Shown: positions 7,701 through 13,336 of the stretch, one piece after another
Numbering within the stretch: position 1 is the stretch's first letter
How the letters are laid out: every line of letters begins with the position of its first letter
Origin: Mageeibacillus sp. UBA1255
Lineage (GTDB): Bacteria; Bacillota; Clostridia; UBA1212; UBA1255
Direction: 5' to 3'
Length of the DNA stretch: 13,398 bases
Assembly: GCA_002308795.1 (NCBI GenBank)
Contig: DBVV01000094.1
Span: forward strand, 4,233 to 17,630
Notes under the pieces: generated by a model
What the model was told of the DNA's origin: nothing
Seen by the model: only the letters and a program-made list of their open reading frames with translations
Databases searched by the model: none
Translations under genes and position numbers: made by a program

Positions 7701-8607
7701 ATTTATCCAGGGTCGCTTCTCCGTACAGTCTTATGTACTTGTTTTTCGCGAAGAAGCTATCAACGTATTCGAGATCTTCGGCCTGGAAGAAGAATTTTGC
7801 TATGACCGAATATGATCCGTCTGTTACCGGAACGAGAGCGATGTACGAGCCGCTGCTCAGTTTTTTATTGCTGTATTTGAATACGCGTCCTTCCAGACCG
7901 ACGTATCCCGAATCAGCTGTAAGATCAGTCATTTTTACGGTAGGTACGTCGAAATCTTTTCCTATGAGGATCACGTTACCGTTCCTGTCTTTCGGCGGTT
8001 CGGTGCCTTCAGGCGGAGTTATTCGTGTTTTTTTATTGCGCTTCCCGTCGCCTCTTCCGTTATAAAAACCGGCTCCCGGAGATCTCTGCGCGTACCCTCC
8101 TCCGGAGCTGCCATCGCCGTAATAGCTGTGGTTCTGGCTGTCTGCTCTGGCGAGCGCCTCTATCTCCTTCTCATAATCAGCCGCGCTGAAATCAACCGTA
8201 ACGGTCTCAACCTCAACGGCCTTTGCAGGGAAAGATCGTTTTATTTCTGCCGTTTCTGCTTCGTTCTGTGTCTCTTCCGGATCTGCCTGCCCGTCTGCGG
8301 CGATCTCATTTACCGAAGCGGTTTCGCTTTCTATTTCTGCAGCGCTTTCGGACGTTTCGCCTGCGGCGTCAATATCTTCCGGAGGCTCGGGAGGGAGCGG
8401 GGGCAATGTGTCGTCAGCCGCCGGTGCTTTTTCAAGAAATACAACGTTAAGCTCTTCAAATCCGCTTCGTTTCGCGAGTCTGTCCCGAAATGCGTCCTTT
8501 TCCTCCTGCGTCGCGTCAAGTGGTTCAAAAAAGCAATATACAGTGATTTTCCTGTCACTTTCCGATACTGCAACCTTATCGATTTTAACTCTGAATTCCG
8601 AACTCAT
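4756..8607 (-). CDS. polC: DNA polymerase III alpha subunit, PolC type, lacking the internal exonuclease
   Basis: Replicative polymerase, 1283 residues; typical PolC is about 1430-1460. In order: a short N-terminal domain (1-60), a low-complexity acidic then Gly-rich linker (about 61-210), OB fold (212-315), PHP domain (330-550), zinc-binding region (Cys718, 720, 733, 742, 745), palm with PDIDLNF (catalytic Asp771, Asp773) and KLDILGH (Asp896), SRGSVGSS and GQHPGG motifs, an acidic insert (1131-1166), helix-hairpin-helix (about 1213-1229), and the clamp-binding motif QVSLF (1276-1280). The DnaQ-like exonuclease normally inserted after the 'YG.EA' strand is absent: IYGCEAYL (396-403) runs directly to TYHCIILVKN (420-429), and no DXETTG motif exists anywhere. 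All nine PHP metal ligands are present: His334, His336, Asp343, His368, Glu400, His422, Cys472, Asp546, His548. GGAGG lies 13 bases before the ATG. First gene of an operon with msrC. Confidence 0.95.
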   Translation of the reverse strand: MSSEFRVKIDKVAVSESDRKITVYCFFEPLDATQEEKDAFRDRLAKRSGFEELNVVFLEKAPAADDTLPPLPPEPPEDIDAAGETSESAAEIESETASVNEIAADGQADPEETQNEAETAEIKRSFPAKAVEVETVTVDFSAADYEKEIEALARADSQNHSYYGDGSSGGGYAQRSPGAGFYNGRGDGKRNKKTRITPPEGTEPPKDRNGNVILIGKDFDVPTVKMTDLTADSGYVGLEGRVFKYSNKKLSSGSYIALVPVTDGSYSVIAKFFFQAEDLEYVDSFFAKNKYIRLYGEATLDKFSHELTVMAKAIIAAKYEERMDNSEKKRVELHLHTLMSAVDAITRPGELMDTLIRWGWGACAITDHGVVQGYSEITSIYKDYKKKHPEHDFKFIYGCEAYLCHQTPDMSAEDAKKLPTYHCIILVKNETGLKNLYQLITKSNLEYYHKRPRMPKFEIDAHREGLILSPACSLGELYDAVINGESDEKLMEIGSWYDYFEIQPTGNNMYLVREGTVDSEDDIKRFNLKMIEIADRLGKPVVATCDVHYLRPEDSIYREVLQAGQGYEDYMYQPPVYLRTTEEMLAEFDYLGDRAQEIVVDNTIKIADMIKKILPVPKGNYPPSIPGSDETLRTSAYEKAKAIYGDPLPELVEKRLTRELDAIIGNGYSIMYIIAKELVAESARNGYQVGSRGSVGSSLAAYMAGITEVNSLPAHYRCECGYLEFHENEGYDCGFDMPKKTCPQCGKELIRDGFDIPFETFLGFNGDKVPDIDLNFASDDQPNAHKYTEVLFGKGKVFRAGTVTGLAEKNARGYVLKYLERSGKTASNAEIDRLASGFEGVKKTTGQHPGGIIVVPKDKDIHDFTPVQHPADKPDSDTVTTHFEFKYLHDTLLKLDILGHEGPEMLKLLENYTGVDSRSVDINDDYMLSIFSSPDALKMDMSKVKINMPLGTYGVPELGTNFVIKMLMETRPKKVSELVRISGLSHGTDVWSGNVQTLIESGTCTLSEAICCRDDIMLYLINKGLDKLMSFNIMEKVRKGKGLTSEWEEEMRAHDVPDWYIESCNKIKYMFPKAHAVAYVILSLRIAWFKVYRPDAYYAARFSLKIDDFDGANMLHGLDRLYARMSAMNLLNNGSDEMAPDEDGTSGFDDPGDNDDSDDDSGSGDLSAKDKSQAAVYYLLVELYARGLKFLPIDIYESDAKNFVPTPDGIRPPIGCLQGVGTSAAESIVNESRRRKARGEKFISIDDFQSSTNTNKAVIEVLKAEGCLAGLPETNQVSLFDLL

Positions 8608-8628
8608 AAATAATCTATATCCTCCGCT

Positions 8629-8657
8629 CCGCGCGCGAGGGCTGATCTTCGCGGCGG
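8629..8657 (-). promoter_or_regulatory. GC-rich hairpin in the polC leader next to its ribosome site
   Basis: On the minus strand, CCGCCGCGA (8649-8657) can pair with TCGCGCGCGG (8629-8638) as nine base pairs with one bulged C, around a 10-base loop. The 3' arm ends three bases before the GGAGG (8621-8625) of polC. It lies between the predicted transcription start and the gene. No T-run follows, so it is not an intrinsic terminator. A role in translation or RNA stability is inference. Confidence 0.4.
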
Positions 8658-8675
8658 AAATGATCGTCTGGTTGA

Positions 8676-8704
8676 ATTATAGCAGATTTCAGAGAAGTTG
8701 GAAA
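8676..8704 (-). promoter_or_regulatory. Sigma-A type promoter for polC-msrC operon
   Basis: Minus strand: -10 TATAAT (8676-8681, perfect), 17 bp spacer, -35 TTTCCA (8699-8704, four of six). Transcription would start near 8669 and give a leader of about 60 bases before polC. It lies just after the terminator of the upstream minus-strand gene. Confidence 0.65.
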
Positions 8705-8732
8705 GTGAAATATGAACAGAAAAAGAGCCTTA

Positions 8733-8781
8733 AAATGCAAACAGCCCGGCAAAATTTTCACTCTGCCGGGCGTCGTTTTTT
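8733..8781 (-). terminator. Intrinsic terminator after the two-span membrane protein gene
   Basis: A perfect 8-bp stem, GCCCGGCA (8744-8751) with TGCCGGGC (8764-8771), around a 12-base loop. On the minus strand it is preceded by A6 and followed by an interrupted T-rich tract (TGTTTGCATTTT). It sits 16 bp after the stop of the 277-residue gene. The T6 on the plus side (8776-8781) would let it work in both directions. Confidence 0.75.
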
Positions 8782-8796
8782 ACCGTTTATATCGGC

Positions 8797-9630
8797 TCAT
8801 TTCTTTTCCTTGCGCTTCGGAAGCAGTTTCAATGCCTTCTCGTATTCGTCGTCAACAAAGTCTATGTAGACCGGCTTCCCGCCTTCTCCCGCCAGTTCGA
8901 GGATGCCGGATTCGGGCCGGATCTTGCTGCCGGAAGTGTTGATCGATGAGGGATAGGCGGAAAATCTGCCGAAAGAGACGATATCATCCTCATCACACTC
9001 GATCTGCCCGAGCGGATTTGCCCAGTTGATATCGAAAAAGATGTATTTATCGCCCTGCTTCTTCATATAGAGCCGCGCACGGGACTGAGTAAAACGCTCA
9101 GGAAAAGTAGTCATCAGCCTGCACACGGGCAGGTCGGGGTTATTAATCACCGTAAGTTCGTCGAACACGGCTTTGAGCGCGTTTTTACGAACCTCATCCT
9201 GCTCTCTGTCTCTTAGGCGCTTGACCTGATCCTGAAAATCACCCGCCAGCGTCTTTACGTCGAGATCGTCGGCGTTCCCGAAGAGTCCGACAAATTCCGC
9301 ACGCTTCGCGTTGATCGTGTTGGGCTTCCCGGCGGCTTTCATATACGCGTCGCGCTGTTTCATGTATCGGAAGACAAAGAATCCGAGCAGTCCGGCGGCA
9401 AGGACGGTGAATATGATCCACATCACGCGCTCGCTCGGATATCGGAAGGCGGTCAATACAAACATTCCTGCCAGCATCAGCATGCTGATGATAGTGCATA
9501 TAAGCGTCGCGGTGTCAGGAGGCACTTCTTTTTGCGTATCCGCGTACCTCGAATAGCTCGAAGCAAACGCATCATATATCATATTTTTCGGATTTACATC
9601 ATATTCGTTCGTATCCGTGATCTTAACCAT
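8797..9630 (-). CDS. Two-span membrane protein of unknown function
   Basis: A 277-residue protein I cannot name. A soluble, Tyr-rich N-terminus (1-40) is followed by two closely spaced hydrophobic segments at about 41-62 and 69-88, separated by a short YPSERV turn. Both termini are therefore on the same side, probably the cytoplasm given the basic RYMKQR after the second span. Residues 108-160 are charged and probably helical. The C-terminal part (about 185-270), with DKYIFFDI, DDIVSFGRFSAY and GKPVYIDFVDDEYEKALKLL, resembles small beta-barrel (PH-like) domains in layout, but this is only an impression. It ends in a basic tail (PKRKEKK). The ATG has GGAGG six bases upstream. It is transcribed alone, from a promoter at 9730-9758 to a terminator at 8733-8781, and diverges from the GH127-like gene. 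Confidence 0.78.
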   Translation of the reverse strand: MVKITDTNEYDVNPKNMIYDAFASSYSRYADTQKEVPPDTATLICTIISMLMLAGMFVLTAFRYPSERVMWIIFTVLAAGLLGFFVFRYMKQRDAYMKAAGKPNTINAKRAEFVGLFGNADDLDVKTLAGDFQDQVKRLRDREQDEVRKNALKAVFDELTVINNPDLPVCRLMTTFPERFTQSRARLYMKKQGDKYIFFDINWANPLGQIECDEDDIVSFGRFSAYPSSINTSGSKIRPESGILELAGEGGKPVYIDFVDDEYEKALKLLPKRKEKK

Positions 9631-9729
9631 CTTTACCCTCCGGTATCGTAGATCGCCCCGTCAAACTGCGTGCCACGCCGTGATTTCGCATCCGGCGGTC
9701 AACGTCAGCTGCTTCCGGGAACAAATGGT

Positions 9730-9758
9730 ATTATACATTGACGCGGTCAAAAATGCAA
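9730..9758 (-). promoter_or_regulatory. Promoter of the 277-residue membrane protein gene (divergent pair)
   Basis: Minus strand: -10 TATAAT (9730-9735, perfect), 17 bp spacer, -35 TTGCAT (9753-9758). The -35 is weak (three of six) but is the mirror image of the -35 on the other strand at 9765-9770. The leader would be about 90 bases. Confidence 0.6.
9738..9750. repeat. 13-bp palindrome TTGAC-GCG-GTCAA in the divergent promoter region
   Basis: A perfect inverted repeat with 5-bp arms lying between the -35 and -10 of the minus-strand promoter, where a bound protein would block RNA polymerase. It is a candidate operator; no regulator gene is next to it. Confidence 0.4.
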
Positions 9759-9772
9759 TCTGCCTTGCATTT
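9751..9772. repeat. Inverted repeat AAATGCAA-N6-TTGCATTT holding both -35 elements
   Basis: Perfect 8-bp arms (9751-9758 and 9765-9772) around a 6-bp centre. Each arm contains the TTGCAT hexamer used as -35 by one of the two divergent promoters, so the whole region is symmetric. It may also be a regulator-binding site. Confidence 0.55.
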
Positions 9773-9793
9773 GCCCGCAGGAAAAGTTAAAAT
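9765..9793 (+). promoter_or_regulatory. Promoter of the GH127-like gene (divergent pair)
   Basis: Plus strand: -35 TTGCAT (9765-9770), 17 bp spacer, -10 TAAAAT (9788-9793, five of six). Transcription would start near 9800, giving a leader of about 84 bases that contains a second GGAGGAAGG sequence near its 5' end with no usable start codon. Confidence 0.5.
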
Positions 9794-9836
9794 ACCGGAG
9801 GAAGGAATACAAAGGCAGCCCGGGCGGAGCTAACGT

Positions 9837-9863
9837 ATGCGAGCTGCAGACGCAGGACAATAA
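9837..9863 (+). CDS. Possible 8-codon leader ORF upstream of the GH127-like gene
   Basis: ATG at 9837 preceded by GGCGGAGC about seven bases upstream encodes MRAADAGQ, with its TAA at 9861-9863 overlapping the ATG at 9863 by one base (TAATG). It could couple translation into the GH127-like frame. Such short ORFs arise easily by chance, so support is weak. Confidence 0.2.
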   Translation: MRAADAGQ

Positions 9864-9883
9864 TGATTTTACCGGAGGGCAAT

Positions 9884-11494
9884 ATGATCGGATTTTCAAA
9901 CGGCAGGATCGAAGCGGTTGGAGAACTGGCGGCAAGAATAACACAAAACGCGGCAAGATTGTCCGCGCCATGCTACAGACCGGAGGCGATATATACGGCA
10001 GATCAGAGCGGCTGGCCCGGTGACTGGGAGGGACGCACGATCCTGGCGCTCGTGTCGCTGTGGAATGCCCTCGGGAGCAAACCACCGTATATTGACCTCA
10101 TTATGGAGAACTTCCCGGAGAACCTGAATGAAGCCGGCTACCTCGGCCCGGTCGCGAAACCCGGCGAACCGATCGACGAGCAGCAGCTGTCCGGCCATAA
10201 CTGGCTCGTGCGAGGCCTGATCGAGTACTATTTATTGACGAGCGACGAATCGATCCGAGGCATGATCCTTAAAATCGTTTCGAATCTGTATATCCCGCTA
10301 AAAGGGGCATATCACGGCTACCCGCTCGGAAAAACGGCGCGAGGAAATAAAGAAGGAGGCTACGCCGGAGTAATTTCAGGCACGAGCGGGCGGTGGAAAA
10401 CATCGACCGACGTAGGCTGCGCCTTCATGTGCCTTGACGCCCTTTCGCAGGTCTACGAAGTGTTCCGGCTAAGCGAGGTGAAGGAGCTGCTCGAGGAGAT
10501 GATCGGGGTCTTCGAAAGGATCGATTTCGTCGGCGGCAATATGCAGACGCATGCTTCATTGAGTGCCGTTCGCGGGATCCTTAGATTCGCGGAAGCACTC
10601 GGGATCGACGGTGAGAGCGGCGAGAGCGGCAACAACACCGCCGGGGCGAAAGGCCGGAAATACCTTGATATTGCCTCCCGCATATTCGACCTCTATCTGC
10701 GAACCGGAATGACCGAAAATTACGCGAACTACAACTGGTTCGGACGGATAGACACGTGGACGGAACCATGCGCCATCGTTGACTCCGAAATGGTGGCGTT
10801 GACGCTGTTCCGCCTGAAAAAAGACGTAAATTATCTGACGCTCGCGAACCGGATCAGATTTAACGCCCTGGGTTATGCTCAGCGGCCCGGAGGCGGTTTC
10901 GGAACAGATAAATGCCTCGGCCTTCCGGAGGATCCGGCTGCCTGCGGGATCGATCCGGGAACCGGCTGCAACACTTTCCTCTCCCCCTCCGGAAGCGGTA
11001 TTTCCGAGGCGTACTGGTGTTGTACGATGCGCGGATCCGAAGGTCTGTGGTCGATGCTGCGTCATTCAGTTCTGACCGAGCGCGGTGTCGGAGGCGGGCC
11101 GGATACTGTCTGGCTTCCGTTTTCGACCGATCTGAACGCCGATCTGGGAAATATGCGCATAAAGATCCGCTCCGGCCTCCCTTATGAGGGCAATTATTCG
11201 GTCAGCGTTACCGCCTGCGGTAAGCCTGTATCCGCCGTTCTTATGATCTACACTCCCGATCGGATCGATCGCAGGGAGATCAGCGCCGCACCCGGAGAAA
11301 CAGTGACGGTCAACTGTTCTGTTTCTCTCGATATTAATAAAGTGCGTTCGTCCGACGGCAAACATTTTAAGCTCCTGCGCGGCGATCTTCTTCTCGGCGA
11401 GAAAAACGGCGAGGGCAGCCCCGCCCCGCTTACTGATATGTTTGACCTCACACTTGAAGAAGCAGGCCGCGACAAACGAAAAGTTCTCGTATGA
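9884..11494 (+). CDS. GH127/DUF1680-like glycoside hydrolase (putative beta-L-arabinofuranosidase family)
   Basis: A 536-residue protein without a signal peptide, so probably cytoplasmic. It resembles the (alpha/alpha)-barrel GH127 family, which uses a cysteine nucleophile bound to zinc by Glu-3Cys. Matching features, numbered from this start: GWPGDWEGRTILALVSLWNA (43-62), AGYLG (84-88), WTEPCAIVDSE (292-302; Glu294 and Cys296 in place of the family's ETC), and YWCCTMRGSEG (377-387; Cys379 and Cys380 in place of CCPPN). These fit Glu338, Cys340, Cys417 and Cys418 of the Bifidobacterium enzyme HypBA1 in order and rough spacing. The residues around them differ, so it may be a divergent subfamily with another substrate. 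A beta-rich C-terminal region follows (about 430-530). I chose ATG 9884 because GGAGG lies five bases upstream; ATG 9863 is a weaker alternative that adds seven residues. Confidence 0.7.
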   Translation: MIGFSNGRIEAVGELAARITQNAARLSAPCYRPEAIYTADQSGWPGDWEGRTILALVSLWNALGSKPPYIDLIMENFPENLNEAGYLGPVAKPGEPIDEQQLSGHNWLVRGLIEYYLLTSDESIRGMILKIVSNLYIPLKGAYHGYPLGKTARGNKEGGYAGVISGTSGRWKTSTDVGCAFMCLDALSQVYEVFRLSEVKELLEEMIGVFERIDFVGGNMQTHASLSAVRGILRFAEALGIDGESGESGNNTAGAKGRKYLDIASRIFDLYLRTGMTENYANYNWFGRIDTWTEPCAIVDSEMVALTLFRLKKDVNYLTLANRIRFNALGYAQRPGGGFGTDKCLGLPEDPAACGIDPGTGCNTFLSPSGSGISEAYWCCTMRGSEGLWSMLRHSVLTERGVGGGPDTVWLPFSTDLNADLGNMRIKIRSGLPYEGNYSVSVTACGKPVSAVLMIYTPDRIDRREISAAPGETVTVNCSVSLDINKVRSSDGKHFKLLRGDLLLGEKNGEGSPAPLTDMFDLTLEEAGRDKRKVLV

Positions 11495-11531
11495 TCACAG
11501 AATAAAGAGCATATCCCGCATAAATTTCCCG

Positions 11532-11560
11532 TTGACTTAGGCAAGCAAAATAGTTATAAT
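11532..11560 (+). promoter_or_regulatory. Strong sigma-A promoter for the HPr-like gene
   Basis: -35 TTGACT (11532-11537, five of six), 17 bp spacer, -10 TATAAT (11555-11560, perfect). The predicted start near 11567 gives a leader of about 33 bases containing GGAGG at 11587-11591. Confidence 0.8.
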
Positions 11561-11599
11561 TTGTAACGTCGGCAGCAGATGCCGGCGGAGGTAAAAGAA

Positions 11600-11836
11600 A
11601 TGAAAAAATACAAGATCATGATGAAGACTATTGACGACATAAAAGTGTTCGCTGCTGCAGCTGCCTGCTGCGACGAAGAACTGGATCTCTCCAGCGGACG
11701 GTACGTCGTTGACGCGAAGTCGATAATGGGAATATTCAGTCTCGATCTCAGCAAGCCGATCACGCTGACGGCGCCGGAATCGTTCAACGACGAAGAATTT
11801 CTCTCAAAAATCAAAAACCTGATTGTTACAGAATAA
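11600..11836 (+). CDS. HPr-family protein without the active-site histidine (Crh-like)
   Basis: A 78-residue protein with the HPr fold signature in its second half: GRYVVDAKSIMGIFSLDLSK (33-52) matches the region around Ser46 of HPr, and Ser41 is the equivalent of that regulatory serine. The first half lacks the active-site motif: where HPr has GIHARPA, this protein reads TIDDIKVFA, with no His15 or Arg17 counterpart. It therefore cannot carry phosphate in the PTS in the usual way but could still be a target of HPr kinase, as Crh is in Bacillus. To my recollection, similar His-less HPr homologues are common in Clostridia. The start at ATG 11600 is set by GGAGG eight bases upstream; an ATG at 11579 in frame has no such site. 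It has its own strong promoter and a terminator directly after the stop. Confidence 0.85.
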   Translation: MKKYKIMMKTIDDIKVFAAAAACCDEELDLSSGRYVVDAKSIMGIFSLDLSKPITLTAPESFNDEEFLSKIKNLIVTE

Positions 11837-11864
11837 GAGCCCTTTTTCAGGGCTTTTATTTTTG
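11835..11864 (+). terminator. Intrinsic terminator after the HPr-like gene
   Basis: Stem AAGAGCCC / GGGCTTTT (11835-11842 with 11850-11857; AGCCC/GGGCT core plus a G-U and two A-U pairs), 7-base loop, then a T-rich tail TTTTATTTTT. It overlaps the stop codon and lies 39 bases before the permease start, so it could act as a partial terminator or attenuator for the permease. Confidence 0.8.
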
Positions 11865-11902
11865 TGCAAATAAACAAATTCACATCATTCGGGAGGGTTA
11901 CA

Positions 11903-13336
11903 ATGAAACTGATCTACAACGTAAAAGACCGTCCGCCGGTAGGGCAGGTCGTGGTCTTCGCACTCCAGCAGCTGCTTGCGATCCTGGCGGCAACCATCGC
12001 AGTACCCGCGATCGTAGGCAACGGCATGAGCCAGTCTGCCGCACTGTTCGGCGCCGGCGTAGGAACGCTGGTATACCTGCTGTTCACCAAATTCAGAAGC
12101 CCGGTATTCCTGGGTTCGTCCTTCGCATTCCTGCCGTCAATGTTCGCGGCTTTCGCAGGCGGTGTTTCGGCCAGCCTCGGATATTTAGGACTCATCATCG
12201 GTGCCGTCATGGCCGGCCTGATCTACGTGATCTTCGCTCTGATCGTTAAATTCTGCGGCTCCGGCTGGGTCAACAAACTCATGCCCGCAGTTATCATCGG
12301 ACCAACCGTTGCCATCATCGGACTCTCCCTTTCCTCCAACGCCGTGCTCAACTCGCTCGGCTACCACAACGCCGGAGAAGCTGTCGTCGACGCGAACAAC
12401 GGTTTCATTATGAGCCTCTCCACCGGCATTAACCTCATCTGCGCGATCGTCACTCTCGTCGTGATCATTATCTGCTCAGTGTACGGCAAGAAGATGCTCA
12501 AGATGATCCCGTTCATAATCGGTATCTGCGCAGGATATATCGTAGCCCTGATCTTCACACTGATCGGCAACGCGGCAAACGTTGACGCATTAAAGATCCT
12601 TGATTTCTCCGCTTTCAGCCAGATGAAGTGGGTGCCCGAATTCACGTTCATCAAAGCGTTCAGCGGCAACTACGTTTACGGTGACAGCGGCACGCTTGCA
12701 AAGTACATTGCCGCCATCGCCGTTGCGTACATCCCCGTAGCGTTCGTAGTATTCGCAGAACATATTGCCGACCACAAAAACCTTTCCTCGATCATTGAAT
12801 CCGACCTGCTTGACGATCCCGGACTCCACAGAACACTTCTTGGCGACGGCGTAGGATCCATGGCCGGCGCATTGTTCGGCGGCTGCCCCAACACCACGTA
12901 CGGCGAATCTGTCGGATGCGTTGCCATCTCCGGAAACGCTTCAGTTATCACGACGCTGATCACGGCCTGCATCGCGATCGCCGCTTCGTTCCTCGCTCCG
13001 TTCACAACGTTCCTCGCTACGATCCCCACCTGCGTAATGGGCGGCGTATGCATAACGCTCTACGGATTCATCGCAGTATCCGGACTTAAGATGCTGCAGA
13101 AGGTCAATCTCGACAATAACCGCAATCTCTTCCCTGCTTCCATCATCCTTATCCTCGGTGTAGGCGGAATGAGACTTGTATTCGGAAGCATCACGATCAC
13201 ATCGATCGCTGTCGCCCTCATCCTCGGAATCGTTGCCAACGTCATCCTTTCCTTCGGCGCAAAGAAAGAGCCTGAGAAAGTTGAAGCTGCAGCTGAAGTC
13301 GAGAAGAAGGTCGAGACCGAGCAGAAAGAAGACTGA
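11903..13336 (+). CDS. NCS2 family nucleobase permease (uracil/xanthine type)
   Basis: A 477-residue integral membrane protein with about 12-14 hydrophobic spans across residues 14-452 and a charged, Glu/Lys-rich C-terminal tail (454-477). NCS2 proteins import uracil, xanthine or related bases by ion symport. Family marks are QQLLA near the N-terminus (22-26), GSSFAFLP (71-78), the first substrate-site glutamate in FAEHIADHKN (Glu286), and CPNTTYGESVG (328-338, Glu335). The last two correspond to Glu241 and Glu290 of E. coli UraA, so the uracil branch is favoured, but the base cannot be decided from sequence alone. The ATG at 11903 has GGAGG six bases upstream; a GTG at 11864 in frame lies in the terminator and is unlikely. 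No separate promoter is clear, so it may depend on readthrough from the HPr-like gene. Confidence 0.9.
   Translation: MKLIYNVKDRPPVGQVVVFALQQLLAILAATIAVPAIVGNGMSQSAALFGAGVGTLVYLLFTKFRSPVFLGSSFAFLPSMFAAFAGGVSASLGYLGLIIGAVMAGLIYVIFALIVKFCGSGWVNKLMPAVIIGPTVAIIGLSLSSNAVLNSLGYHNAGEAVVDANNGFIMSLSTGINLICAIVTLVVIIICSVYGKKMLKMIPFIIGICAGYIVALIFTLIGNAANVDALKILDFSAFSQMKWVPEFTFIKAFSGNYVYGDSGTLAKYIAAIAVAYIPVAFVVFAEHIADHKNLSSIIESDLLDDPGLHRTLLGDGVGSMAGALFGGCPNTTYGESVGCVAISGNASVITTLITACIAIAASFLAPFTTFLATIPTCVMGGVCITLYGFIAVSGLKMLQKVNLDNNRNLFPASIILILGVGGMRLVFGSITITSIAVALILGIVANVILSFGAKKEPEKVEAAAEVEKKVETEQKED

Noticed and set aside
9623..9691. A 22-codon minus-strand ORF in the leader of the 277-residue membrane protein gene that overlaps its start.
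   Set aside because: No ribosome site supports it and its sequence looks like chance.
11579..11599. ATG at 11579 as start of the HPr-like protein.
   Set aside because: The GGAGG at 11587-11591 lies downstream of it and serves ATG 11600, which also fits the HPr family's N-terminus.
11864..11902. GTG at 11864 as the permease start.
   Set aside because: It lies in the terminator T-run with no ribosome site; ATG 11903 has GGAGG at ideal spacing and gives the usual NCS2 N-terminus.
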